A model generated the notes under the pieces. It made no database searches. It was not told the origin of the DNA and worked only from the letters and a program-made list of their open reading frames with translations. From Mesorhizobium sp. YM1C-6-2 (GTDB lineage: Bacteria > Pseudomonadota > Alphaproteobacteria > Rhizobiales > Rhizobiaceae), in the NCBI RefSeq assembly GCF_003666685.1, contig NZ_RCIZ01000003.1, forward strand, positions 124,001 through 188,000: a stretch of 64,000 nucleotides of DNA, written 5' to 3'. This document shows, one piece after another, positions 51,976 through 61,052 of the stretch. The stretch's first letter is position 1. The number at the start of each line of letters is the position of its first letter. Both the position numbers and the translations under genes were made by a program.

Positions 51976-52601
51976 CGGGGCTCGACGCGCCTGAACAGGC
52001 TGAATTGGAAGGATTGCGGCGAGCCCCAGGGCGTCGTGTGGACGTTGCGGCGCTGGCCCACCAGCTCGAAGGAAGGCCCGAGCACCTCGGCCAGCCCGGC
52101 CGGATCGTAGCGCATGACCGGCAGGCCGCTGCAGCGCTCGGGCCCATCCAATGCGAAGGTGGCGATGACGGCATGGCCGCCGGGCTTCAGCGCGGTGCGA
52201 AGCCGCTCGACATAGGCGGCGCGAGCGTCGGCTTCGGTCAGGAAATGGAAGGCGGCCCTATCGTGCCAGATGTCGTAGCGGCGCTCCGGCTTCCATTCCG
52301 TCACATCGGCGGCGATCCACTCGATGTCGTCTGCGGCCGCGCCCACCCTCGCCTTGGCGGCGTCGAGCGCCGCCGGCGAGATGTCGAGCACGGTGATCCT
52401 GCCGACGCCTTCGCGCAGCAAGGCGTCCGCCAGCCGCGACGCGCCGCCGCCGATGTCGATTACGCTGGATGCCGGACCCGCGCCGGCCTGGCGGATGAGC
52501 TCCAGCGAAACCGCCGGCACGTCCTCGAACCAGCTTACGCCAGCTTCGCCCTTCGTCGCGTAAGCATTGTCCCAATGCGCCCGGTTTCCTTCGACGGACA
52601 T
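51972..52601 (-). CDS. Class I SAM-dependent methyltransferase
   Basis: This 209-residue methyltransferase has the SAM-binding motif I VIDIGGGASRLADALL, motif II VLDISPAALDAAKAR and a WIAADVTEW acidic motif. It resembles the short bacterial proteins beginning HWDNAYATKGE and GVSWFE, of unknown substrate (UbiE-like fold; some are thiopurine or telluride methyltransferase-like). The ATG at 52599-52601 gives this conserved start. It is translationally coupled to the metallophosphoesterase gene. Confidence 0.85.
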   Translation of the reverse strand: MSVEGNRAHWDNAYATKGEAGVSWFEDVPAVSLELIRQAGAGPASSVIDIGGGASRLADALLREGVGRITVLDISPAALDAAKARVGAAADDIEWIAADVTEWKPERRYDIWHDRAAFHFLTEADARAAYVERLRTALKPGGHAVIATFALDGPERCSGLPVMRYDPAGLAEVLGPSFELVGQRRNVHTTPWGSPQSFQFSLFRRVEPR

Positions 52602-52734
52602 TAGCAGCCCTTGCTCCTCACGGATCGCCTTCCAGTCTAGCACGTGTCGAGGGAAGGGAGTCAGGTCGCCGCGCCAATGCCCGAGACATGCCGGGCCGCT
52701 GCATGCAGAGCCGGCATGTCTGGACGCCGCGAGA

Positions 52735-54545
52735 CTATTGCGGAGCGGCTTGCTGGACGGCGTCGCCGATCATTTTGTTCAGCGCGCCACGGACCTTGTC
52801 GAGGTCGAGATTCTCCTTGAAAGCCTCCCTCCTCTTCATGGCGTCCATCGTCGTTTCCATGACGTTCGCCGGGTTGAAGCTCGGCGGGAAGGAGCGCGGC
52901 GGGAAGTCCTTGAACGTCCCTACGAACTGGAAGACTTCGTCCATCACCCCGTACATCATGTGGACATGGTTCATCTGCCAGTCCCAGAAGGTGTTCGACG
53001 TGATGTCCGCTCTCTCGAACGGATCCTGGAAAAGATTGAATATCTTCTGCAGGCGCAGCGTGGTGAATGGCTCGGCCCAGACGCCCATCGTGCCTTCCTT
53101 GCGCTGCTCGGAGAACACGTACTTGTAGTCCCCTGGCGGAAGCCGACGAGCAGCCCGTCGTCGTCCGAGTAGAAGAACATGCCGCGGGCACTCTTCGTGC
53201 CGTTGTTGGTGGCGGCGCTGCCGGTCACAGCCGTCAGGAATGCCGACTGGTCGTAGCCATCCAGATGGACCTTGTAGTCTATGCCGTTGGCTGTGTAGCC
53301 GGCCTTCAGCTTTTCGACGATGGCGGGTTCACCCGCGATCGAGCAGAGCGTTGGAATCCAGTCATTGTGGCTCATCAGCTCGTTGGTGACTGTCCCTGGC
53401 GCGATCTTGCCCGGCCACCGAACAAGGCACGGCACCCGGAAGGCGCCTTCCCAGTTGGTATTCTTCTCGGAGCGGAACCAGGTCATGGCGCCGTCCGGCC
53501 AGGTGTTCATGTGGGGACCGTTGTCGGTCGAGTAGACGACGATTGTGTTGTCCGCGATCCCCATGTCGTCCAAAGACTTGAGCAGGTTCCCGACGATATC
53601 GTCGTGCTCCATCATGCCGTCGATATATTCGCTGTCGCCATGGGTGTAGCGGCCGCGATGGCTGTCGCGGACATGGGTGCGCAGATGCATTCGGGTCGAG
53701 TTGAACCAGCAGAAGAAGTTCCTGCCGTCGGCCTGCTGCCGCTTCATGAAGTCGATCGCCGCCGCCGAGGTCTCGTCGTCGATCGTTTCCATGCGCTTCT
53801 TGGTCAGCGGGCCGGTGTCCTCGATCGTCTGCTTGCCGACCTTGCCGAAGCGCGGATCCTCGGTGGGATCGTCGACGTCGGTCGCCTTGCAGCGCAGCAC
53901 GCCGCGCGGCCCGAACTTGGCGAGGTATGCTGGGTCTTTCGGATAGTCGGGCAGTTCAGGCTCTTCCTCGGCGTTCAGATGGTAGAGATTGCCGAAGAAT
54001 TCGTCGAAACCGTTGACCGTCGGCAGTGACGGGTTGCGGTCGCCGACATGGTTTTTGCCGAATTGCCCGGTGGCGTAGCCGAGATTCTTCAGGAGGCCGC
54101 CGATCGACGGATCGAGCTGGCTCATGCCCATCGGCGCGCCCGGGAAGCCAACCTTGCTCAATCCGCTCCGAATGATGTGCTGTCCGGTCAGGAACGCCGA
54201 GCGGCCGGCAGTGCACGACTGTTCGCCGTAGTAGTGCTGGAATTTTACTCCCTCCTTCGCAATACGGTCGATGTTAGGGGTCTCGTAGCCCATCAGGCCG
54301 TTCGAATATGTGCTGATGTTCGCAAGGCCGATATCATCGCCCCAGATGACGAGAATGTTCGGCTTGCCGCCGGCGGGAGCCGCTTCCTGCGCCCCTGCGA
54401 CGCGCACGCCTGGCGTCGACATCAGGGCGGTGGTCGCGGCAAGCGTTCCTCCAAGCAATATGCTGCGTCGACTGACAGCGGTCGGAGAGCTGTCTCGATA
54501 TACGCTGGGAGCAGGACTTTGTGGATCGGTTGAAACCTTGGTCAT
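52735..54545 (-). pseudogene. Tat-exported type I sulfatase interrupted by a frameshift
   Basis: The N-terminal 470 residues form an arylsulfatase: twin-arginine signal VSRRSILLGGTLAA, metal-binding WGDDIG (Asp70, Asp71), the cysteine to be converted to formylglycine in SCTAGRSAF (Cys111), and VYSTDNGPH. After LLVGFRQG, near 53130-53133, the reading frame ends in non-homologous residues. The missing C-terminus (VFSEQRKEGTMGVWAEP, then DPFERADITSNTFWDWQ) continues in another frame down to 52735. Loss of one base in a run of four Cs restores GDYKYV if corrected. A real mutation or a sequencing error are both possible. The start is the ATG at 54543-54545. Confidence 0.85.
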
Positions 54546-54972
54546 TGTGCTAACCCCTTGCCTCAATCATAAAATCACAAGTTGTGGTGCGGTATAAGAA
54601 AGCAGGATGGCTCATGAACCGGACGCCAAAGGCGACTCCGGCCAACATCGCTGTTGAACACACGGATCTCAGAGTTTGATGACAGCGGCCGACACGGCGC
54701 GAACCGAAAGGCCGTCGCTGATCGACTGCGACAGCCGTCGCTTTCGCAGAAGCCGCCAGCGTGGAGCAGGATTTTTGGACATACGCCGTCCCTCCTCGTT
54801 GCAACGACAACAAGTGTCAGCCCCTCAATATTTATAGAGGAGAATTGTAAGCTCGGCTACGGTTACTTGAGTGGGAAAGTATTGATCGGCGAGACGTCGA
54901 TAATGGACCCGGCGTCTGCGGTCCGCAACGGGCCGCCTGCGAGAAAAGCAGTAGACCCATTGCGCATATGCC
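54546..54972. other. Intergenic region between sulfatase and aminotransferase genes
   Basis: This 427-base gap must hold the sulfatase promoter (leftward) near its right-hand part adjoining 54546 and the 3' end region of the aminotransferase. Short open frames here lack ribosome sites and recognisable sequence. I found no convincing repeat or terminator. Confidence 0.4.
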
Positions 54973-56388
54973 TCATCCCCGCCAGACGCCTTCTTTCCTG
55001 AGATCGTCCATGGTGCGCGAGATGCCTTCGCGCAGGATGGCGACGAGGTCGTCGACCTGCTCCCTGGTGATGACCAGCGGCGGGCTCATCACGCACATGT
55101 TGATCAGCGGCCTGACCAGCAGGCCGAGCTCGTGGCAGTGCTGGTCGATGCGCTTGCCGACATCCTTGTCGAGCTGCAGCGGGTCCTTGCTCTCGCGGTC
55201 GGCGACGCATTCGACGCAGCCCATGAGGCCGGCGCCGCGCACCTCGCCGACCAGCGGCAGCTCTTCCAGCGTCTTCAGCTTTGCCTGAAAATACGGACCG
55301 ACCTCGCACGCGTGCTCGAGGATGCCGCCTTCCAGCAGATCGAGATTGGCGATCGCCACTGCGCAGCCGATCGGATGGCTGGTGTAGGTCAGCCCGTGGC
55401 CGAACATGGCGTCGGGATGGTTGGAGCGGTTGAGCCCCCTCAACAGCCGCTCCGAGATGACCACGCCGCCGAGCGGGAAATAGCCAGAGGTAACGCCCTT
55501 GGCGAAGGTGATCATGTCGGGCTCGATGCCGAACAGGTCTTCCGATGCGAAGACATGGCCGAGCCGCCCGAAGGCGGTCACCACCTCGTCCGAAACATAG
55601 AGGATGTCGTGTTCGCGGCAGATCTCGCGGATGCGTTTGAGATAATCCTTGGGTGGCACGATCACGCCGCCGGACGCCTGGATCGGCTCGCCGACGAAGC
55701 AGCCGATTTTGTCCGCGCCGATCCTCTTCACCGTTTCGCGGAACTCGTCGACCAGGAAATCGCTGAACGCTTCGAGGCTCATCCCCTTCGGCCGCCGGAA
55801 CGGGTCGGGCGAGGAGAGCTTCACCACCAGATCGTCGGCGGCGTCCATCCAGTCGCGATCGCGCGGCCGGCCGTTCAGCGAAGCCGACAGATAGGTCGAG
55901 CCGTGGTAGGCGCCGCCTCTCGACAGGACCAGCTTCTTCTCGGGCCGCCCGCGCACATTGTTGTAGAACTGCATGAAGCGCAGCGCCGTCTCCACCGCCG
56001 AGGAACCGCCGGTCGTGTAGAAGACATGATTGAGGTCGCCGGGCGCATGCCCGGCGATGCGCCGCGACAGCTCGGCCGACGGCGTGTTCATCGTGTACCA
56101 CGGCGTGTTGTAGGAGAGCTCGAGCGCCTGGTCGTACATGACGCGCGCCAGCTCCTCGCGGCGGTGGCCGACATTGATGCACCACATGCCGGCCGGCCCG
56201 TCGATGAGCTTCCTGCCGTCGCCGTCGATCAGGTAGATGCCGTCGCCGCTGGTCACCAGCGTGCGCGCTTCCGCGCCGATCGAGCCCGCATAGGGCCAAG
56301 GCTGGACGAGGTGGCTCTTCGCCAGCTCGACAGCCTCCGCCGCGGCATTGCCCGCTTCCGCCTCCCGATAGTCCCTGACTGCCGCCAT
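54973..56388 (-). CDS. Class III pyridoxal-phosphate aminotransferase
   Basis: This 471-residue transaminase of the omega-aminotransferase (acetylornithine/GABA) group has SSAVETALRFMQ, RGGAYHGSTYLSASL, the PLP-contacting VSDEVVTAFGRLG and the Schiff-base Lys in ITFAKGVTSGYFPLGG. Its substrate is an amine or omega-amino acid of unknown identity. The ATG at 56386-56388 (MAAVRDYREAE) follows GGAG; ATGs at 56403 and 56460 are alternatives. An operator-like palindrome lies about 80 bases upstream, and a Pot-type transporter is divergent, so the encoded pathway may use an imported polyamine or related amine. Confidence 0.88.
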   Translation of the reverse strand: MAAVRDYREAEAGNAAAEAVELAKSHLVQPWPYAGSIGAEARTLVTSGDGIYLIDGDGRKLIDGPAGMWCINVGHRREELARVMYDQALELSYNTPWYTMNTPSAELSRRIAGHAPGDLNHVFYTTGGSSAVETALRFMQFYNNVRGRPEKKLVLSRGGAYHGSTYLSASLNGRPRDRDWMDAADDLVVKLSSPDPFRRPKGMSLEAFSDFLVDEFRETVKRIGADKIGCFVGEPIQASGGVIVPPKDYLKRIREICREHDILYVSDEVVTAFGRLGHVFASEDLFGIEPDMITFAKGVTSGYFPLGGVVISERLLRGLNRSNHPDAMFGHGLTYTSHPIGCAVAIANLDLLEGGILEHACEVGPYFQAKLKTLEELPLVGEVRGAGLMGCVECVADRESKDPLQLDKDVGKRIDQHCHELGLLVRPLINMCVMSPPLVITREQVDDLVAILREGISRTMDDLRKEGVWRG

Positions 56389-56748
56389 GTCCCGTCTCCG
56401 CATCGGCCCCGGACCTCCTGCGCCGCCGCCCGCAGCACCGGAAAACCCGCCTGTTTTCACACGATATTGAATGTCCGTTCAATCAATATCGCAGAAATAG
56501 CGCTTGCTTTCAATCGCGGTCTGCGTTCATGATGACGGAAAGCCGGCAAGCGGGACGGGAACCTCGCTGCCAGTAGCTGGTGGGATGACGCGACACATCA
56601 TGTCCGCGCAGAGAAAGTCCGGGCAGGCGACCGAGCCTTTCTGTAGACGGTGTCCGACCGGGCTGCCGCTCGACGCAGTTTCGGAAGCTTTCGGGTTCAC
56701 GCGACCCCTGGCAATTCCGAAGGCAATTCCGAAAACCGGGCCGCTGCA
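56389..56748. other. Divergent control region of aminotransferase and transporter genes
   Basis: This 360-base gap holds the operator at 56467-56482 and, at 56710-56733, an exact 12-bp tandem duplication (GGCAATTCCGAA twice) ending 15 bases before the potB-like start. No gene is evident. Confidence 0.5.
56467..56482. promoter_or_regulatory. Palindromic operator between the aminotransferase and transporter genes
   Basis: TTGAATGTCCGTTCAA matches the site at 48541-48556 (TTGAATGAACATTCAA) at 13 of 16 positions, including both outer TTGAA/TTCAA arms. Outer GATAT/ATATC arms extend this copy. It lies in the divergent region between the aminotransferase and potB-like genes. Confidence 0.65.
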
Positions 56749-57663
56749 ATGACGGCGGTTGCGGAAGGACCGGTTTCGCGCCTGGGGCGCAGCCATCGAA
56801 AACCCCTTCTGCAATCCGAACAGGCCCAGGGCCTCGCGCTGATCAGCCCGACGCTTCTCTATGCGCTGATCCTGCTGGTCGCGCCGATCGCGGTCGTCAT
56901 CGCCTACAGCTTCTGGACGCAGGACTATCTGACGATCGACCGCACCGTCACGCTGGAGCAGTACCGCATCGCGCTCACCGAGCCGATCTACCGCGACCTG
57001 CTCCTGCGCTCGCTCTTCGTGTCGCTCTCAGTCAGCTTCATCACCGTGGCGCTCGCCTATCCGATCGCCTACTACATCTCCTTCCACGGCGGCCGCCACA
57101 AGGCGCTCTGGCTCTTCCTCATCACTATACCGTTCTGGACGAGCTATCTGCTGCGCGTCATGTCGTGGAAGGTCATCCTCGGCTACAACGGCGTCCTGAA
57201 TTCCGGCCTGATGGGTCTCGGCATCATCGACGAGCCGTCGACGGCGCTGCTCTACAACACCTCGGCCGTCGTCATCACGCTCACCCATGCCTGGGCGGCG
57301 TTCGCCATCCTGCCGATCTTCGTGTCGCTCGAAAAAGTCGACCGTACGCTGATCGAGGCCGCCACCGATCTCGGCGACGGGCCGATCCGCAGCTTCCTGC
57401 GCGTGACGCTGCCGCTGTCGCTGCCCGGCGTCATCTCGGCGCTGCTGATCGTGATGATCCCGACGGTCGGCGACTACGTCACGCCGAAACTCGTTGGCGG
57501 CAAGGACGGCGTCATGATCGCCACCGCGATCGAGGCGCAGTTCAAGCGCGGCGCCAACTGGCCGCTGGGCGCTGCGCTTTCCGTCGTCACCATGACGGTC
57601 GTAACCATGATGGCGCTGGCGATCGTCTTCGTCATCCGCCAGGCAGGTAGGCGCGCCCGATGA
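56749..57663 (+). CDS. Pot-type ABC transporter permease (PotB-like)
   Basis: This 304-residue inner-membrane permease of the spermidine/putrescine type has about six spans. The EAA loop is EAATDLGDGPIRSFLRVTLPLSLPG (read in two halves), and FWTSYLLRVMSWKVILGYNGVLN is a strong PotB mark. The ATG at 56749 is chosen because upstream in-frame residues are non-homologous. Its TGA overlaps the next ATG. No binding-protein gene is adjacent. Confidence 0.92.
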   Translation: MTAVAEGPVSRLGRSHRKPLLQSEQAQGLALISPTLLYALILLVAPIAVVIAYSFWTQDYLTIDRTVTLEQYRIALTEPIYRDLLLRSLFVSLSVSFITVALAYPIAYYISFHGGRHKALWLFLITIPFWTSYLLRVMSWKVILGYNGVLNSGLMGLGIIDEPSTALLYNTSAVVITLTHAWAAFAILPIFVSLEKVDRTLIEAATDLGDGPIRSFLRVTLPLSLPGVISALLIVMIPTVGDYVTPKLVGGKDGVMIATAIEAQFKRGANWPLGAALSVVTMTVVTMMALAIVFVIRQAGRRAR

Positions 57664-58472
57664 GAACGCTGCTGTCAAGATGGCTGCCGGCCTATGCCTT
57701 CCTCTACATCGTCTTCCTCTATCTGCCGGTGATCTTCCTGCCGATCTTCTCGGTCAACACGTCGGCCGTGCCGAAATTCCCGCTGATGGGCTTCACCTGG
57801 AAATGGTACGAGGAACTGCCGAGGACGCCGGCGCTGCTCGACGCCGCCTGGAACAGCCTGATGGTCGGCGTCACCGCGGCGATCCTCTCCACCGTGCTCG
57901 GCATCTGCGCGGCGCGGGCGCTGACGCGCTACCGCTTCCCCGGCCGCACCGCCGCCAATGGTCTCATCATGGCGCCGCTGGTGCTGCCGGAGATCATCCT
58001 CGCGGTCTCGCTCCTGATCGTCATGCTGTCGATCGGGCTGAAACTCTCGCTCTTCACCGTCGTGCTCGGCCACGTGCTGATCTGCATCCCCTATTCGGTG
58101 ACGGTGCTCAACGCCGGCTTCGAGGGGTTCGACCGCAGCCTGGAGGAGGCTTCCGCCGACCTCGGCGAGACGTCCTTCGGAACGTTCCGGCGCGTCACGC
58201 TGCCGATGGTGGCGCCGGCCATCATCTCCTCGCTGCTCGTCTCCTTCACCATCTCGCTCGACGAGTTCATCATGGCCTTCTTCCTTGCCGGCACCGACGC
58301 CACCCTGCCGGTCTACATCTGGGGCCAGCTCCGCTTCGCCGCCAAGCTGCCCGGCGTGCTGGCGCTCGGCACGCTGCTGCTCGTCGGCTCCTTCATCCTT
58401 CTCACCATCGCCGAGGTTCTCCGCCGCCGCGCGGAGCGGCGCGTCCACGGCACGGGGGTCGCCATTGCCTGA
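57660..58472 (+). CDS. Pot-type ABC transporter permease (PotC-like)
   Basis: This 270-residue permease has about six spans and the EAA loop EEASADLGETSFGTFRRVTLP. SFTISLDEFIMAFFLAG is typical of PotC. The start overlaps the potB-like stop (ATGA). Confidence 0.92.
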   Translation: MRTLLSRWLPAYAFLYIVFLYLPVIFLPIFSVNTSAVPKFPLMGFTWKWYEELPRTPALLDAAWNSLMVGVTAAILSTVLGICAARALTRYRFPGRTAANGLIMAPLVLPEIILAVSLLIVMLSIGLKLSLFTVVLGHVLICIPYSVTVLNAGFEGFDRSLEEASADLGETSFGTFRRVTLPMVAPAIISSLLVSFTISLDEFIMAFFLAGTDATLPVYIWGQLRFAAKLPGVLALGTLLLVGSFILLTIAEVLRRRAERRVHGTGVAIA

Positions 58473-58506
58473 AGCCACGCAAGCCGCCGGCGCAAGCGCC
58501 CGGACC

Positions 58507-59577
58507 ATGATCGAGATTCGCGGCGTCACCAGGAGTTACGGCGCCTTCAAGGCGCTCGACGACGCCAACCTCGCCATCCGCGAAGGCGAGTTCTTCTCGC
58601 TGCTCGGTCCGTCCGGCTGCGGCAAGACAACGCTGCTTCGCATGATCGCCGGCTTCGACACTCCGACGTCGGGCTCGATCCACATCGACGGCCAGCCGAT
58701 GGAGGGCATCCCGGCCAACCGGCGCCCGACCAACATGGTGTTCCAGAGCTACGCCATCTTCCCGCATCTCAATGTCGAGCAGAACGTCGCCTACGGGCTG
58801 AAGCGCCTGAGGCTCGACGCCGGCGAGGAGAAGCGCCGCGTCGAGGAGGCGCTGGCGCAGGTGTCGCTGTCGGGCCTCGGCAAGCGCGGCGCGACAGAAC
58901 TGTCCGGCGGCCAGCGGCAGCGCGTCGCGCTCGCCCGCGCGCTGGTCATGCGGCCGAAGGTGCTGCTGCTCGACGAACCGCTGTCAGCACTCGACAAGAA
59001 GCTGCGCGAGCAGATGCAGGTGGAGCTGCGCCGCCTGCAGCAGGCGGTCGGCATCACCTTCATCCTGGTCACCCACGACCAGTACGAGGCGCTGGCGCTG
59101 TCGGACCGCATCGCGGTGATGTTCGGCGGCAGGATCGCGCAGGTCGCCTCGCCGAAGGAGATCTACCAGCGGCCGGTCAACCGCCAGGTCGCCGACTTCC
59201 TCGGCGGCATGAACTTCATGAAGGGGGACGTGGTCGAGACGAACGGCGCGACGATCACGCTCGACACGCCGGGCTTCGGCCGGGTCAGGACGGAGAAGCC
59301 TGCCGGCTTCGTCGCCAACGGCCATGCCACGCTCGGCATCCGCCCCGAGCGGCTGCGCGTGCTGTGGGACGATGCCACCGCCAGCCACGAGATCGAGGGC
59401 CGGGTGGTCGAGCGGCATTATTTCGGCGAGATCACCCACCTCGTGGTCGAGGTGCCGGGTTTCGAGAAACCGCTCTCGGTGACGGAGACCAACGATTTCG
59501 GCGCCGACGACCTGCCTCTCGGCGCCGCCATCCGCCTGGCATACGACCCCGACGCGCTTGTCGCGATGGGAGACTAG
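58507..59577 (+). CDS. Pot-type ABC transporter ATP-binding protein (PotA-like)
   Basis: This 356-residue ATPase has Walker A GPSGCGKT, Q-loop VFQSYAIFPHLNVEQNVAYG, signature LSGGQRQR, Walker B VLLLDEPLSALD, and a C-terminal TOBE domain (about 270-350, LGIRPERLRV). The ATG at 58507 gives the normal MIEIRGVTRSYG start; a TTG at 58465 behind GGGGGT, overlapping the permease stop, is an alternative that would add 14 residues. Confidence 0.92.
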   Translation: MIEIRGVTRSYGAFKALDDANLAIREGEFFSLLGPSGCGKTTLLRMIAGFDTPTSGSIHIDGQPMEGIPANRRPTNMVFQSYAIFPHLNVEQNVAYGLKRLRLDAGEEKRRVEEALAQVSLSGLGKRGATELSGGQRQRVALARALVMRPKVLLLDEPLSALDKKLREQMQVELRRLQQAVGITFILVTHDQYEALALSDRIAVMFGGRIAQVASPKEIYQRPVNRQVADFLGGMNFMKGDVVETNGATITLDTPGFGRVRTEKPAGFVANGHATLGIRPERLRVLWDDATASHEIEGRVVERHYFGEITHLVVEVPGFEKPLSVTETNDFGADDLPLGAAIRLAYDPDALVAMGD

Positions 59578-59667
59578 CGCTGTTTACCTCACCCTTGAGG
59601 GGACGTCGGCACGCGCAGGACGACGGGCGCCCGCAACGACTGCCAAATCGAGCTGCATGAGGTTCCA

Positions 59668-60039
59668 ATGGACATCCGCTCAACCCTGGTCGCGATCTGC
59701 GACGCCTTCAACGCGCACGACCTCGACAGGATCATGGCGTTGTTCTCGGACGATTGCGTGCTCGAGATGCCGCGGGGCGACAAGCCCTGGGGCTCCCGTT
59801 CCGAGGGCAGGCAGGCCGTTCGGGAGGCACTGGCCGCTCGTTTCGCAGGCCTGCCCGACGTCCACTACGGCAATGCCGAACATTTCGTCGATGCGGCAGC
59901 CAACACCGGCATGTCGAAATGGACGCTCACCGGCACCACGCGCGAGGGCGTGCGAAAGGAAGTCCGCGGCTGCGACTTCTACACCTTTCGCGACGGCAAG
60001 GTGATCCGCAAGGACTCCTACTGGAAGATCGTGGAATAG
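59668..60039 (+). CDS. SnoaL-like/NTF2-fold protein
   Basis: This 123-residue protein has the cone-shaped NTF2/ketosteroid isomerase-like fold: an N-terminal helix with CDAFNAHDLDRIMALFSDDCVLEMP, and a C-terminal VRGCDFYTFRDGKVIRKDSYWKI. The latter motif is typical of SnoaL-like polyketide cyclase or nuclear transport factor 2 family annotations. Catalytic role unknown. It follows the transporter operon by 90 bases and may be co-transcribed. Confidence 0.85.
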   Translation: MDIRSTLVAICDAFNAHDLDRIMALFSDDCVLEMPRGDKPWGSRSEGRQAVREALAARFAGLPDVHYGNAEHFVDAAANTGMSKWTLTGTTREGVRKEVRGCDFYTFRDGKVIRKDSYWKIVE

Positions 60040-60060
60040 CTTGGCTGCGGGACGCCCGGC

Positions 60061-60864
60061 TTATTTCCCCGTCGGGAAGAGGAACGTCACCACGCCGCGG
60101 AACCCGACGCCGTCAGGGCCGCTTTCGGGGCTCTCGGCCCAGTAGCGGACGCCGGCCGTGAAGCTGACCGGCTGCTGGTCGAACTTGACCAGCTTCGCCA
60201 CGGTAAAGTTGATCGGCACCGACCACTCCTCCGTTTCCCAGTTGTAGGTGCTTTCCGTATTGACGCCGAAGGTCCAGGCGTTGTGCGTCGTGTAGGAAAT
60301 GAATGGCTGCAGGAAGGTCGAATTGACGTCGGTGCGGTCGTCGTCGCCGGCGAAGGACCAGATGTGGTTGGCCAGCCCGCCGACCGTCCAGCCGCCCATC
60401 TGCTTGAGCACGACGGCGGTCGGCCCGGCGCCCCATTTGCCGGTGCCGAGCAAATCGTCGGTTCCGGTCGGCACCAGGAAGGCCGGCCCGACGCCCCAGA
60501 TGATGCCGGACGGCCCGGGATGCTTGGGCGAGAAGAACAGGCTCTGGGTGATGTCGCCGAGGCCGGTCTGCTCGCCGGAATCGCCGGCGATGTCGTTCTG
60601 CCAGATGACGGGCAGGATGGTGCGCGAAATGACGTTCCATTCGTCGTTGAGCGAAATCGGAATGACTGGTTGGATGTTCAGCGTGAGCCTTTCGCCGTCA
60701 TTCGGTCCGTACCCTTCGTCATAGTTGAACTGGAGGGGAACGCTGATCATCGCCGCCACGGGATTGGACAGTTTCTTGGCGAGATCGGCGCTGTCGTCCT
60801 GAGCGAAAACGGCCGCCGGGCTGAGGCCAAGGCCGACGACCAGCATAGAACAGAGGAGCCGCAT
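60061..60864 (-). CDS. Outer-membrane beta-barrel protein (phenol-degradation meta-pathway type)
   Basis: This 267-residue protein has a Sec signal peptide (MRLLCSMLVVGLGLSPAAVFA). The mature part consists of alternating beta-strand-like segments. The pattern PVAAMISVPLQFNYDEG, LNIQPVIPISLNDEWN and GLGDITQSLFFSP matches proteins annotated as outer-membrane transporter of the MetA-pathway-of-phenol-degradation family. It ends with an aromatic-rich VTFLFPTGK. Cargo unknown. Single gene; its downstream end converges on the SnoaL-like gene. Confidence 0.8.
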   Translation of the reverse strand: MRLLCSMLVVGLGLSPAAVFAQDDSADLAKKLSNPVAAMISVPLQFNYDEGYGPNDGERLTLNIQPVIPISLNDEWNVISRTILPVIWQNDIAGDSGEQTGLGDITQSLFFSPKHPGPSGIIWGVGPAFLVPTGTDDLLGTGKWGAGPTAVVLKQMGGWTVGGLANHIWSFAGDDDRTDVNSTFLQPFISYTTHNAWTFGVNTESTYNWETEEWSVPINFTVAKLVKFDQQPVSFTAGVRYWAESPESGPDGVGFRGVVTFLFPTGK

Positions 60865-61017
60865 TTTCTTAATCCCTCCAAGTAAACCGCGAGATTACTC
60901 GAAAGATTCCGGGCATCAATCCCTCCCGCACCGTCTTCCCTCCTTTATCCAAAACACCAGGCGCCCCTGTCCGGAAAGGGTCGCGTGAACGTATGCTGGC
61001 TGCAATTCCAATTAGTG

Positions 61018-61046
61018 TTGACTTATCGATTAGTATGCACTATTGA
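61018..61046 (+). promoter_or_regulatory. Probable promoter of the arsR-SRPBCC pair
   Basis: TTGACT (61018-61023), a 17-base spacer and TATTGA (61041-61046) sit seven bases before the ATG at 61053, so the transcript would be nearly leaderless. TTAGTG and CACTAT flank the element as a loose inverted repeat and could be the ArsR operator. Confidence 0.4.
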
Positions 61047-61052
61047 ATTGGC

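Noticed and set aside
54550..54813. Possible 87-residue gene in the gap upstream of the sulfatase
   Set aside because: No ribosome site, no recognisable sequence, and codon use unlike the neighbours.
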